Part shown: piece after piece, positions 37,801 to 45,635 of the stretch
Position numbering within the stretch: position 1 is the stretch's first letter
How the letters are laid out: the number at the start of each line of letters is the position of its first letter
NCBI RefSeq assembly: GCF_011602365.1
Contig: NZ_JAAONZ010000003.1
Location: forward strand, 124,001-188,000
Origin: Pseudomaricurvus hydrocarbonicus
GTDB taxonomy: Bacteria > Pseudomonadota > Gammaproteobacteria > Pseudomonadales > Cellvibrionaceae
DNA length: 64,000 nt
Direction of reading: 5' to 3'
Program-made: the position numbers and the translations under genes
The notes under the pieces: model-generated
Seen by the model: the letters and a program-made list of their open reading frames with translations, nothing else
Database searches by the model: none
What the model was told of the DNA's origin: nothing

Positions 37801-38348
37801 CGGACAATCTTTTCTTTGTGCTTAAAGACAATTTCGTGGCCAGTGGTGATGCCACGGTACAATCACGAACAACATTGAGCGTCTCCGATCTGGAAAACAT
37901 CACCGACAGTTGTGTCACGGGCTCCGAAGCCGGCTGCTCAACCGACAATCTGCTCAGCAATGGCTGGGTGTTGGATTTGGAAGCCGGTGACGCAGAGAAA
38001 AACCTGGGGTCGCCAGTCGTGGTTGAGGGCAAGGTGTTATTTACCTCTTACCTGCCCAGTGGTTCGGGTGGTGCGAATAGCTGCAGTGCTGATATCGGTG
38101 AAAGTTTGCTGTATGTGGTTTCTCTGGCTGATGGCGCAGCCGTCTATAACTTGTCGGTAGGCAACTTTGAGGGGCTGCCCAATGCGGCTAACGATCGTTA
38201 CCTGCTGGACGTTGAAGGCATTGGCTCGGACCCTGTGGCTGTGGGTCCCAAACATGTATTGACGCCTGGCGGGAATTTTGTTGAAGCCTCGGGCTTTCCT
38301 CGCTGGGATGTTTATTGGCGTGAGATCGGCGTAGATCCACGCCATTAA
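34812..38348 (+). CDS. pilY1: Type IV pilus tip adhesin/assembly protein PilY1
   Basis: 1178 aa, matching PilY1 in size. A signal peptide (about residues 1-26, ending AQA) is followed by a von Willebrand A-like region (VMLILDYRSNLGSSY onward) and a C-terminal beta-propeller of the Neisseria PilC type. The propeller carries calcium-loop sequences DADGNGIIDRLYVGDTGG and DNNSDGAIDH. PilY1 sits at the pilus tip, aids assembly and in Pseudomonas acts in surface sensing. GTG start with AGGAG 6 bases upstream. The expected MIDAS serines (DxSxS) are not seen in the vWA start. Follows pilX by 23 bases. Confidence 0.93.
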   Translation: MKLFSAKNVLASAIWAALAMLNPAQADDTEIYMDSLTAGGGATEIPQPKVMLILDYRSNLGSSYCSSLDQDCKNDMNSGLADTDPLLSDFLLQSDGVTPIPNGTAINELDVLRMILRWLFSQLDGFDVGFMINHDSSNSCEGPGQTNCSNGAYILNGFTDIGNSSLLTKLDNVRSPSGGSGAHTFQAKEAYFELYRYLNGGGVYNGHNGFKDYGSTTDTMNLDHSDNRDGDGNSTVAVAWDASIESGANYISPYDNGQNHECTATYAVTLFEGVTNQDDDSDGAIDEDMADVAGYYTGRDSSIALADVVSWMSREDTNPTVDGEQNVTFYFVADGRTNQAVSQAVTAAGTPLIDWDSPAQMAKKLLDVFRNIAVRSSTLVASSVPVNVFNRSDIQGDVYMAVFEVDDDALPSWPGNLKKFRIGEVTETVENTDGTITEKTELRVLDVNGNEAISSEDGRIAASALSYWTDPDNLRAVNPDRADEEPDATKDGRSVTRGGAGHKIAGVRTGAPGLNNSDVGARQMFLDPAVVSGTAAGGNSLVELRADYDLTDATDINSLQPLKALMNLPAIDTDENGDDQEAVNNLLWLRGYDVESDLNEYRNWLLADVLHSKPLAINYGSRDVNVDGSPEYDKALNPDIRIFMGTNDGFMRQFKNTAAGTDTPSATSMLDQLGTETWSFMPRELLDNVYTLRKNLAVAEVHPYGVDGAAAAFVIDNNSDGAIDHRSDAAGGCSDTSTGSYGVGSAYCDKAYIYFGLRRGGNSYYGLDVSNPDEAPSLLWRIDNTTSGFEQLGLSFSSPKVGWVKYTADGNATPVVIFAGGYYGGWSDSDGDGLVDSRVGKDDLSYTATADAPDAQGAAIYIVHARTGELIWKVEHGATTANVSPTEYNHADMHDSIPSEVATYDADGNGIIDRLYVGDTGGVVWRVDLGEGTSVTDGDAADDQRVNWFATRMASLGSDLRFFHRPDVVSVTDNGVRKDLVVMGSGDRAHPKSDTSTDNLFFVLKDNFVASGDATVQSRTTLSVSDLENITDSCVTGSEAGCSTDNLLSNGWVLDLEAGDAEKNLGSPVVVEGKVLFTSYLPSGSGGANSCSADIGESLLYVVSLADGAAVYNLSVGNFEGLPNAANDRYLLDVEGIGSDPVAVGPKHVLTPGGNFVEASGFPRWDVYWREIGVDPRH

Positions 38349-38369
38349 TGACACATAGGATATTGCAGT

Positions 38370-38807
38370 ATGAGACGAGAGACGGGTTTTACTCTGATCG
38401 AATTGATGATCGTGGTCGCGATTATTGCGGTGCTGTCGAGCATCGCCATTCCTTCTTACCAGAATTATGTTCAAAAAAGTAACCGCTCGGTCGCGCGTGG
38501 GGCCTTGTTAGAAGTAGCCGGGCGTCAAGAGCAGTTTTTTGTAAACAATAACCAGTATGCGACCCTGTTGACTCAATTGGGGTATGACGCGACCACCGTT
38601 GGCCTCAGTTCCGAGGCAGAGACGGTGGGGGCTGGCTCCGGGGTGTACAATCTCTCCTTCAGCGCCACGCCTACGGCCACAACGTTCACCGTGCAGGCGG
38701 TGCCCACCAATCAGCAGTCCGGCGATACCACCTGTGAAACTTTAACCTTGAATAACCTCGGGGTTAAAACCGAAAGCGGCAGTGGCTCGGTGAGTGATTG
38801 TTGGTAA
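38370..38807 (+). CDS. pilE: Type IV minor pilin PilE-like
   Basis: 145 aa. Short leader MRRETG, then [28 protein letters not shown], the classical type IVa pilin helix with Glu5. [23 protein letters not shown] and the C-terminal disulphide pair (CETL ... SDCW) match the PilE minor pilin found after pilY1 in Pseudomonas. Last gene of the operon. Confidence 0.92.
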   Translation: MRRETGFTLIELMIVVAIIAVLSSIAIPSYQNYVQKSNRSVARGALLEVAGRQEQFFVNNNQYATLLTQLGYDATTVGLSSEAETVGAGSGVYNLSFSATPTATTFTVQAVPTNQQSGDTTCETLTLNNLGVKTESGSGSVSDCW

Positions 38808-38877
38808 ATGAGTACCGGCCAGTGGTTGTATCCGTTTGTGGTTGTTTATTTCCCGGTTTAAGTCAGACCTGATTTAA

Positions 38878-38914
38878 GCAAACTGTCTCGTCTTGGACAG
38901 GGGTCTCAGTTTGC
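38878..38914. repeat. Inverted repeat between convergent pilE and pseudopilin genes
   Basis: GCAAACTG (38878-38885) pairs with CAGTTTGC (38907-38914), with a nested CTGTC/GACAG hairpin. The right arm covers the stop of the minus-strand gene. A weak terminator role for both genes is possible, without a T-tract. Confidence 0.4.
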
Positions 38915-39433
38915 ACAAAGTGATTCTGAATAGCGGCGGCGCCCAAGTCTTGGGCGCCCAGAGCGGCTGAGCGTTAAGGTTCCAATCTCATCGGTTGCAG
39001 AAACCGGGCAGACTTCCATAGTGCCGTTTTGCCCGAGTAAAACTCCCGAAGGTGTGTAGGTAATTTTCTTCTGGCTGCCAAAGGCCCGCCAGTTTAGTGT
39101 CCAACCTTTTGGCAGCGCCCACTTTCCCTGCACCGTGTCCTCGTCGGCCTCGTAGGCGCCACTGTAATTCTCGTCAATGAACATTAACAGCTGGTTTCCC
39201 CAGGTTGAGGCGCACTGTTGCTGCTCGTCGGTGGGGCAAAGTGCGGTGTTGCGATGTTGACTGGCCGCGATTGCTCTTGTTTTTTGAAATTGATGCAGCA
39301 AGCCCTGTGTGTGGACCCGCCGATGGTGGGAGTCTATCAGTGTCGTCAACGCAGGTAAGCTGAGAAAGGCCAGTATACTGATGATGACCAGACTCACCAT
39401 CAACTCTGATAGAGTGTATCCGTGTGCGTTCAT
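38906..39433 (-). CDS. fimT: GspH/FimT-family pseudopilin (FimT-like)
   Basis: 175 aa from the second of two adjacent ATGs, which is better spaced from GGGAG. Very short leader MNAHG followed by YTLSELMVSLVIISILAFLSLPAL with Glu5. The rest resembles GspH/FimT: FQKTRAIAASQHRNTALCPTD, W...LMFIDEN, GRPRLG near the end. In Pseudomonas fimT lies between pilR and fimU; here it is next to pilR too, but on the opposite strand to the minor pilin operon. Probably a second minor pseudopilin; a role in DNA uptake is known for some FimT proteins. Confidence 0.82.
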   Translation of the reverse strand: MNAHGYTLSELMVSLVIISILAFLSLPALTTLIDSHHRRVHTQGLLHQFQKTRAIAASQHRNTALCPTDEQQQCASTWGNQLLMFIDENYSGAYEADEDTVQGKWALPKGWTLNWRAFGSQKKITYTPSGVLLGQNGTMEVCPVSATDEIGTLTLSRSGRPRLGRRRYSESLCAN

Positions 39434-39575
39434 CATCCACTCCCTGGACTGAGATTTTTTACTCAAATGCCTTCCGTGGCATTTCATTAGTAATCAGTCT
39501 AGGGGTGCGGGTAGGCCTTGTCTTCCATCAAAAGTATGAAATCAATCTGCCATTAACCAGCGCTTATTCCTGCCT

Positions 39576-40946
39576 CTAATCATCTTCAGCATCCAGCCCC
39601 AGTTTTTTCAGCCGGTAGCGAAACGAACGGAATGTGATACCCAGCTTTTTCGCCGCTGCAGTACGATTCCATTTGGTCTTTTCCAGCGTCGCACAGATGA
39701 CCTCTTTTTCAATTTCTTCCAGATAATCGTCCAGCGAGTCGATAGCATCGGTGTGGTGGCTGTTGCGCTGAGAGGCGGGGCTGGCCTGCTGCGTCGCTGT
39801 TCGTGGCAGTTGCAGGTCATCCAGGTGGATGGTGTCGGCCTCACAGAGGGTGAAGGCCCGTTCAAGGATGTTTTCCAATTCCCGGACGTTGCCGGGAAAG
39901 GCGTACTGCTGCAGCGCTGACAGAGTGTCCCTGGCCAGGTGGGGCGTGTTAACGCCGCAATCCTGGGCGAAGCGCTGCAGAAAATGGTTGGCTAGCAGCG
40001 CGATGTCATCCTGTCGTTCCCGCAGCGGCGGGATGTCAATTTGAATGACGTTGATGCGGTAAAACAGATCGTTGCGGAAATGTTCCCGCTGGACTTCTTG
40101 AGCCAGGTCCTTGTGGGTCGCGCTGAGAACACGAATGTCGACGGGAAGTTCCTGGTCGGCACCGATCGGGCGTACCGCTTTTTCCTGGATGGCGCGCAGT
40201 AACTTGACCTGCATATCCAGTGGCAGGTCGGCCACCTCATCCAAAAATAACGTGCCGCCATTGGCCGCCTGAAAGAGGCCTTGCTTGTCGCAGGAAGCTC
40301 CAGTAAAGCTGCCTTTTTTGTGGCCAAAGAACTCACTTTCCATCAACTCTTTGGGGATTGCGCCGCAGTTAACCGGGATGAAGGGGCCGTCGGCGCGCCC
40401 GCCCTGATAGTGAATGGCGCGGGCGACCAACTCTTTGCCGGTGCCGGACTCGCCACTGATGTACACCGGAGCCAGGCTGCGCGACACTTTGACAATCTGT
40501 TGGCGCAGTTTGGTGATTCCCTGGGTATTGCCCAGCAGCGGCGGGCTGTTGTCGGCAGTGCTATTGCTTTCTTCGGCGAGGCGCAGGGCGGTATTGATCA
40601 GCCGGCGCAGGTGTTCCAGCTCAACCGGCTTGGAGATGAAGTCAAAGGCACCGGCTTTCATGGCCATAATGGCCGTGTCCATATTGCCATGGGCAGTAAA
40701 GACGGCCACAGGGAGTTCTGGCTGGTGTTTTTGAATCCAGCGCACCACTTCAATGCCGTCGCCATCGGGCAGCCGCAGGTCTGTCAGGCAGACGTGATAG
40801 GTGTTTTGAGTCAGATAGTCTATGCCCTGCTGGACGTTGGCTGCACAGTCGACGTTTATGCCCATCCGCGACAGGGTAATGTCCAGCAGTTCGCGGATAT
40901 CCGGTTCATCATCAATGATTAAAGCGTGTGTGGTGTGTGAACTCAT
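39576..40946 (-). CDS. pilR: Sigma-54-dependent response regulator PilR
   Basis: 456 aa NtrC-type regulator. Receiver domain with phospho-acceptor Asp56 (CLTDLRLPDGDG) and the acidic pair IDDE; AAA+ domain with GESGTGKE (Walker A), GSFTGA (sigma-54 contact, variant of GAFTGA), GTLFLDEVADLPLD (Walker B) and RNDLFYRINV; C-terminal Fis-type HTH (NRTAAAKKLGITFRSFRYRLKKLGL). It activates pilA transcription with RpoN in Pseudomonas. Its start is 8 bases after the pilS stop, so the pair is one operon. Confidence 0.94.
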   Translation of the reverse strand: MSSHTTHALIIDDEPDIRELLDITLSRMGINVDCAANVQQGIDYLTQNTYHVCLTDLRLPDGDGIEVVRWIQKHQPELPVAVFTAHGNMDTAIMAMKAGAFDFISKPVELEHLRRLINTALRLAEESNSTADNSPPLLGNTQGITKLRQQIVKVSRSLAPVYISGESGTGKELVARAIHYQGGRADGPFIPVNCGAIPKELMESEFFGHKKGSFTGASCDKQGLFQAANGGTLFLDEVADLPLDMQVKLLRAIQEKAVRPIGADQELPVDIRVLSATHKDLAQEVQREHFRNDLFYRINVIQIDIPPLRERQDDIALLANHFLQRFAQDCGVNTPHLARDTLSALQQYAFPGNVRELENILERAFTLCEADTIHLDDLQLPRTATQQASPASQRNSHHTDAIDSLDDYLEEIEKEVICATLEKTKWNRTAAAKKLGITFRSFRYRLKKLGLDAEDD

Positions 40947-40954
40947 GATACTGG

Positions 40955-42667
40955 TTAAAACATCCTGTTGGGGTGGGCAAAATCAATACGAAAACAGCTC
41001 TTATTATAAGTGTCTTTGATGTAATTCAGCGAGGCGTGGTTAGCCTCGCACAATTCTTTCGACAGGTAGAGTCCGAGTCCGGAGCCGGTGGCTTCGGTGG
41101 TGTAGAAGGGTTCAAAAATGTGCGACAAGCTGGTGTCGGGGATTCCTTTCCCTTCATCAATCACCAGCAAAAATGGCAACTCCGTGACCGAATCAATCCC
41201 CAGCTTTAACGTAACCTGGGGCTTGCCGGTTGCCTGCAGACTGTGACGCAGCCCATTGTCAATCAGGTTGGTGAGCACCTGTGCTAACTGGCTGGTATCG
41301 ATGCGGGTGTGGGAGTCTTTGTCCAGTTCGATAATCGAGATGGCAGGGGGGCATTTATGAGCGGCGGTGCCCGCTGTAGCACTGCTCTCGTTTTTAGGCA
41401 GGAGCTCCAAATAATCATCGATGAACTGTTGCAGCCACGGTTTGAGTTGAATCGGTTCGGGTTTGGTGGGGCGACGACGCGACAGTTGCAGCACATTTTC
41501 GATGATCTGGTTTACCCGTTTGGCGTTGGTATCAATGATTTCGGTGAGGCGGCGGTCGGCCGGGTCCAGATTTGGGGATTCTGCCAGTAATTGGCCGGCA
41601 TGGCTGATAGAGCCCAGAGGATTGCGTATTTCGTGTGCGATGCTGGCGGTTAACCGGCCCAGTGAGGCCAGTTTGAGGCTCTGGGCTTCGCGGTGCAGGC
41701 TGCGGGCATCTTCGACGAAAATCAGCGTTTCGGAGGCCTGTTGGCGGGCCTGCTGTTGTGAACCCTGGCGCTTGTGCGCTTGCGTACGTTGAGGCTCGTG
41801 CCTCTGGGTAGGTTGAGGCTCCGTGCTTAAGTCCGCAAACCGCAAACGCACTTCATTGTTGGTATGGGCGACTTTAACATCCGGGGTTTTGGTGCCGTGA
41901 GGGTTTGCTTGCCAATGTTGGTATTGGGCTTCCAGTTCCACAACGTCGCTCAGCTCCATGGCCGGGTTGTTCATGGGCCAGTTTAGCAGGCGGGTGGCAG
42001 ACTGATTGATGAACTCGACCTTGCCGGTGGGCGCTGCCACCACAATACCGGTCTGCATCCGTTCCACAATCATTTGCGCCATTTGCTGCAGGCGGGCAGC
42101 GTGTTCAGCCTGTGAGGCCGCCTCAGCCGAGCTGAGGCGGAGCTTGTTGCTGAGGTAATTAAACAGCAGTGAGCAGGCAAACAACATGGTACCCAGTGTA
42201 CCCGCCGCAAACAGGTTGCGGCTGTCCCCGTCACCTTCCTGTATCAGGTAGAGGGTTTGGGTCAGGACCAGAAGCGTCCCCAGGGCGGCCAGAACGTTAC
42301 TGGCCTGAGCCGTAAGGCATATACCGCCGGTGGCCGTCGTCACCAGTAGCAGAAAGCCCAAACCGCTGTTCAAGCCGCCACTGGCGTGAATCAGCAGGAC
42401 AAGGGCGACAATGTCAATGAACAGGATGACAAAGATTTGCTCGTTAGTGGGGCTGTAGTGACGCTGCCAGAGAATCAGCAAGGTTAAAATACTCAGCACG
42501 GCATAAGCCAAAGCCGTGTACAGAAAAAGCTCCGGCACATAGGTTCCCAGAATCTTTGGCGCCAGGCTGGAGCCAAACATAGCTAACAGCAGGCAGCTGA
42601 GGCCGGTACGGTAATAAGCGTAGATTTTGAGAAGAGGGTAGTTTATGTCGACACTGGGGCTGGTCAT
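40955..42667 (-). CDS. pilS: Sensor histidine kinase PilS
   Basis: 570 aa inner-membrane kinase partner of PilR. About six membrane segments in the first ~190 residues, a PAS-like domain (from MAQMIVERMQTGIVVAAPTGKVEFIN), DHp domain with ASIAHEIRNPLGSISHAG, and an ATPase domain with LTNLIDNGLRHS, DEGKGIPD and GSGLGLYLSKEL. A Gln/Arg/His-rich low-complexity insertion (about residues 288-313) interrupts the last part of the PAS domain and contains an 8-residue repeat. In Pseudomonas PilS senses pilin in the membrane. Confidence 0.93.
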   Translation of the reverse strand: MTSPSVDINYPLLKIYAYYRTGLSCLLLAMFGSSLAPKILGTYVPELFLYTALAYAVLSILTLLILWQRHYSPTNEQIFVILFIDIVALVLLIHASGGLNSGLGFLLLVTTATGGICLTAQASNVLAALGTLLVLTQTLYLIQEGDGDSRNLFAAGTLGTMLFACSLLFNYLSNKLRLSSAEAASQAEHAARLQQMAQMIVERMQTGIVVAAPTGKVEFINQSATRLLNWPMNNPAMELSDVVELEAQYQHWQANPHGTKTPDVKVAHTNNEVRLRFADLSTEPQPTQRHEPQRTQAHKRQGSQQQARQQASETLIFVEDARSLHREAQSLKLASLGRLTASIAHEIRNPLGSISHAGQLLAESPNLDPADRRLTEIIDTNAKRVNQIIENVLQLSRRRPTKPEPIQLKPWLQQFIDDYLELLPKNESSATAGTAAHKCPPAISIIELDKDSHTRIDTSQLAQVLTNLIDNGLRHSLQATGKPQVTLKLGIDSVTELPFLLVIDEGKGIPDTSLSHIFEPFYTTEATGSGLGLYLSKELCEANHASLNYIKDTYNKSCFRIDFAHPNRMF

Positions 42668-42830
42668 GTTTATTTTGCTTAATCTGCTGGATTATCCGAA
42701 AATAGCGCCCCTCACTGGTGATTGTCTATAGTGGCAACAACGCCAACACCCCTATTGCTGATTTTATGAGCAATTACGGATGCAACAGGACGTCACCGGC
42801 GAACGAAGAATCACACTGGAGTTGCAAGAT

Positions 42831-44459
42831 ATGCCCACCCTAAAGATTGTCATGGCCCAGGTAAACCCTTTAGTCGGGGATATACAGGGAAATACCGAGC
42901 TGGTGATCGATACCGTACGACAGGCCGAATCCGAGCACAGTGCCGATGTCGTTATCTTTCCCGAGCTGACATTGACGGGGTACCCACCGGAAGATTTGTT
43001 GTTGCGGGAAAGTCTGGAATTGCGCATCAATCGTGCACTGGACGCGATTTGCGGCGCTAACCTGCAAGCTGCGGTGGTGCTGGGGTATCCACGGACCATG
43101 GCCGGCCGTTTGTTCAACGTTGCCGGGGTCATTGACGGCGGTGACATTACCGCAGAATACGCAAAACAACACTTACCGAATTACAAAGTATTTGATGAGA
43201 AACGCTATTTTGTTTCTGGAGATTCCCCTTGCCTGGTACGCCTGAAAGGCATCAAGGCTGCCATCACCATTTGTGAAGATATCTGGCAGCATGAGCCCAT
43301 GCACCAGGCCCGGCAGGCCGGAGCGCAAATCATGCTCAATCTAAACGCGTCGCCGTTTCACATTGGCAAAATCAGTGAGCGCCGTGAGTTGTTGCACGAT
43401 CGCGCCCGGGAAGGCCAGATGCCCATCTTTTACGTCAACCAGGTGGGCGCTCAGGACGAGTTGATCTTTGATGGCGCTTCGATGGTGGTGGATGCTGAAG
43501 GAGAGGTTCGGGTTCAGGCGCCTAGTTACAAAGAACAGCTACTGCCGGTTTCCCTCGATGTGGTGGCGGGCAAGTGTACTGTGCTTGATGGAAAAATTAC
43601 TCCGGAGCCTGAGCGGTTGGCGAGTGTCTATCAAGCTCTGGTGTTGTGTGTTCGTGACTACGTCAACAAGAATGGTTTTAAAGGAGTGGTGCTGGGGCTG
43701 TCCGGCGGTATTGATTCGGCGTTGACCCTGGCGATTGCAGTTGATGCCTTGGGCAAAGATCGGGTCGAAGCGGTCATGATGCCATTCCGTTATACCTCTG
43801 ATCTGAGTAAAAACGATGCGGCCGATGAAGCCATGCGCTTAGGGGTGAGGTATCAATCGATTTCCATTGAGCCAATGTTTGAAGCCTTTATGGGCGCGCT
43901 GGAAGATGAATTTGCCGGGACATTGCGGGACACCACCGAAGAAAACCTGCAGGCGCGATGCCGCGGCGTGGTGTTGATGGCGATTTCCAACAAAAAAGGT
44001 TATCTGGTGTTGACCACGGGTAACAAGAGTGAAATGGCGGTGGGCTATTCGACGCTATACGGCGATATGGCCGGCGGTTTTGATGTGCTGAAAGACGTTC
44101 CGAAGGTATTAGTGTTTGAATTGTCCCGCTATCGCAACACGATTGAAGAGGTGATTCCGGTGAGCGTGATTGAGCGGCCACCTTCTGCGGAGCTGGCGCC
44201 CGATCAGAAAGATGAAGACAGCCTGCCCCCCTATGAAGACCTGGATCGTATTCTGGAGCTTTATGTTGAGCGTGACTGCAGTGCCACCGCCATTATTGAA
44301 GAGGGTTTTGACCCGGATGTTGTGCACCGGGTGCTGCGTCTGGTGGATGTGAATGAATACAAGCGACGTCAGGCGCCGGTCGGACCCAGAATCACCGAAA
44401 GAGGCTTCGGTCGGGACCGTCGTTACCCGATCACCAACGGCTGGAAAATCGGCGATTAA
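42831..44459 (+). CDS. nadE: Glutamine-dependent NAD+ synthetase
   Basis: Final step of NAD synthesis, converting NaAD to NAD with glutamine as nitrogen donor. The N-terminal nitrilase-like glutaminase domain has Glu45 (FPELTLTGYP), the lysine in KQHLPNYKVFDEKRYF and the cysteine in TICEDIWQ. The C-terminal ATP-pyrophosphatase synthetase domain has GLSGGIDSALTL and TTGNKSEMAVGYSTLYGDMAGG. 542 aa from ATG 42831, chosen because GGAG lies 9 bases upstream; an in-frame ATG at 42780 has none. Followed by a terminator. Confidence 0.95.
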   Translation: MPTLKIVMAQVNPLVGDIQGNTELVIDTVRQAESEHSADVVIFPELTLTGYPPEDLLLRESLELRINRALDAICGANLQAAVVLGYPRTMAGRLFNVAGVIDGGDITAEYAKQHLPNYKVFDEKRYFVSGDSPCLVRLKGIKAAITICEDIWQHEPMHQARQAGAQIMLNLNASPFHIGKISERRELLHDRAREGQMPIFYVNQVGAQDELIFDGASMVVDAEGEVRVQAPSYKEQLLPVSLDVVAGKCTVLDGKITPEPERLASVYQALVLCVRDYVNKNGFKGVVLGLSGGIDSALTLAIAVDALGKDRVEAVMMPFRYTSDLSKNDAADEAMRLGVRYQSISIEPMFEAFMGALEDEFAGTLRDTTEENLQARCRGVVLMAISNKKGYLVLTTGNKSEMAVGYSTLYGDMAGGFDVLKDVPKVLVFELSRYRNTIEEVIPVSVIERPPSAELAPDQKDEDSLPPYEDLDRILELYVERDCSATAIIEEGFDPDVVHRVLRLVDVNEYKRRQAPVGPRITERGFGRDRRYPITNGWKIGD

Positions 44460-44486
44460 GCGCGGCTATGCCATCGTGACTCTTTG

Positions 44487-44513
44487 AAAAGCGCTGTAAA
44501 AGGCGCTTTTTTT
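44487..44513 (+). terminator. Rho-independent terminator after nadE
   Basis: AAAAGCGC pairs with GCGCTTTT across a small loop, followed by an 8-base T-run. Confidence 0.85.
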
Positions 44514-44611
44514 TCGCCAGTTGGAGGGTTGTTTAATCCGCGTGTAAGTTTTAACACCAAAGAAGGTTAATGCTGACTTTTATCTGACATTAAACTCTGA
44601 GGCCTCTAGCG

Positions 44612-44636
44612 CAAGGTGAATTGCGCAGCAAGAGAG
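44612..44636 (-). repeat. 25-bp dispersed repeat, copy A
   Basis: Reads on the minus strand CTCTCTTGCTG followed by CGCAATTCACCTTG. It matches 24 of 25 bases of 46588-46612 (plus strand). On this copy GCGCAA and TTGCGC (44609-44626) form a hairpin. It lies 20 bases past a minus-strand stop codon. Confidence 0.85.
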
Positions 44637-44640
44637 GGCG

Positions 44641-44662
44641 GCCTGGGCTGACTCGCTACTCG
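44641..44662. repeat. 16-bp dispersed repeat next to a TACTCG heptamer remnant
   Basis: GCCTGGGCTGACTCGC at 44641-44656 recurs exactly at 53944-53959. It continues into TACTCG, the unit of the 53820 array. The TAG stop of the minus-strand gene at 44656 lies inside the repeat-derived sequence. Confidence 0.8.
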
Positions 44663-45144
44663 TGAGCCTGTACGGTTCTGGCTGCGGGACTTTTTGGCGG
44701 GGCATCTCCTGCCAGGGCGTCTTCCGCCAGGGAGGTTTGGGTCGAGGGGTGTGTGACCAGGCCGCGGATAATGATTTCGGCCACAGCTTCTTGGTCGTAG
44801 CCGGCTTTGACACCCAGCGTCTGGATGTCGGCAGCCAGTTGGGGTTTCTGTGTGACCGCCGCCATAATCAGGGCGGCTGCCTCGGCGATGTTATTCTGTC
44901 CCGTTAACGCCAGCAATTCTTCAAGCAACGATAACATCTGTTGATCGCTCAGCGAACTCTGCAGTGAGGAGGCTGCTATAGGTACAGCCGTCTGCTCGTG
45001 GGTTTCAGCATGAGCTGTCGTGAGGCCAGGTGTCGACAGGCTCGTCAGTATCAGAAAGAAAGGCAGTCGGCAGACGCTCGGGAAACAAGACGGCCTGCCC
45101 TGGTCTCGCCTGGCCACGGAACTGGATGGCTGCATATCTCTCAT
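44656..45144 (-). CDS. Hypothetical secreted protein
   Basis: I do not recognise this protein. From ATG 45144 it has 162 residues: a basic N-terminus, a hydrophobic signal-like segment (LPFFLILTSLSTPGL) ending in AHA, then an alanine-rich, helical part (SDQQMLSLLEELLALTGQNNIAEAAALIMAAV, quoted in part; AGYDQEAVAEIIIRGLV) and a disordered tail. The helical section looks like two short repeats of a helix-turn-helix unit. The start is uncertain (ATG 45135 or further upstream possible). The stop codon is made of repeat sequence. Stands alone between nadE and an SDR gene, divergent from the latter. Confidence 0.5.
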   Translation of the reverse strand: MRDMQPSSSVARRDQGRPSCFPSVCRLPFFLILTSLSTPGLTTAHAETHEQTAVPIAASSLQSSLSDQQMLSLLEELLALTGQNNIAEAAALIMAAVTQKPQLAADIQTLGVKAGYDQEAVAEIIIRGLVTHPSTQTSLAEDALAGDAPPKSPAARTVQAHE

Positions 45145-45635
45145 CGTTTCAGTGACCTGTCCTTGTGAACCGACCTTCCCGCTTGGGTATGCCTGGTGAT
45201 GTGTTTTGTCTCTAACCGCTTGGGCTGCCGGACGTATGTTACAACAGATCTGGGCTGCAACGGACGTGCGCTGAGACAAATGTTGGTGGTGCCCCATCTT
45301 CGCTGTACCCCTGTTGTTGGTGACAACAGGCCCGCAACGTCGCGACTTCGGCGAGTGTATCCGGCTGCGAGGTCAGGTGCAAGGCGGGCTGCAGGTTCCA
45401 CGGCCGGGCAGGCTCATCGGGTGGGCGGCAAAGTTCATTGCAGCGTGGGCCACAATGTACCTGGAACTCGACTTGGGCGATGGGCGATGGGCGATGGGCG
45501 GATAAGGCTATATGAGCGTGAGCCAACTACACTAAGGCGGTTAGTCCATGTTTTCGATCGGTCAATAGTCGCAACAATCGAGTTTTCCCGATGCTGTTAA
45601 CCTCGTGTTGAGGAAGCGCTCGTAAGGAGAATCAT
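45145..45635. other. Region between secreted protein and SDR genes
   Basis: About 490 bases without a convincing gene. Open frames on both strands lack protein character. Contains a tandem heptamer (45474-45501). GGAG-like sequence (AAGGAGA at 45624-45630) precedes the SDR start. Confidence 0.4.
45474..45501. repeat. Four tandem TGGGCGA heptamers
   Basis: TGGGCGA three times (45474-45494) and TGGGCGG once (45495-45501). Confidence 0.9.

Noticed and set aside
38938-38959. Inverted repeat GGCGCCCAA-GTC-TTGGGCGCC as terminator
   Set aside because: It lies inside the coding end of the FimT-like gene (GRPRLGRR) and has no T-tract; palindrome explained by codon content.
45196-45600. 134-codon open frame in the region before the SDR gene
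   Set aside because: Reads through the TGGGCGA array, is Arg/Gly-rich and has no start signals.
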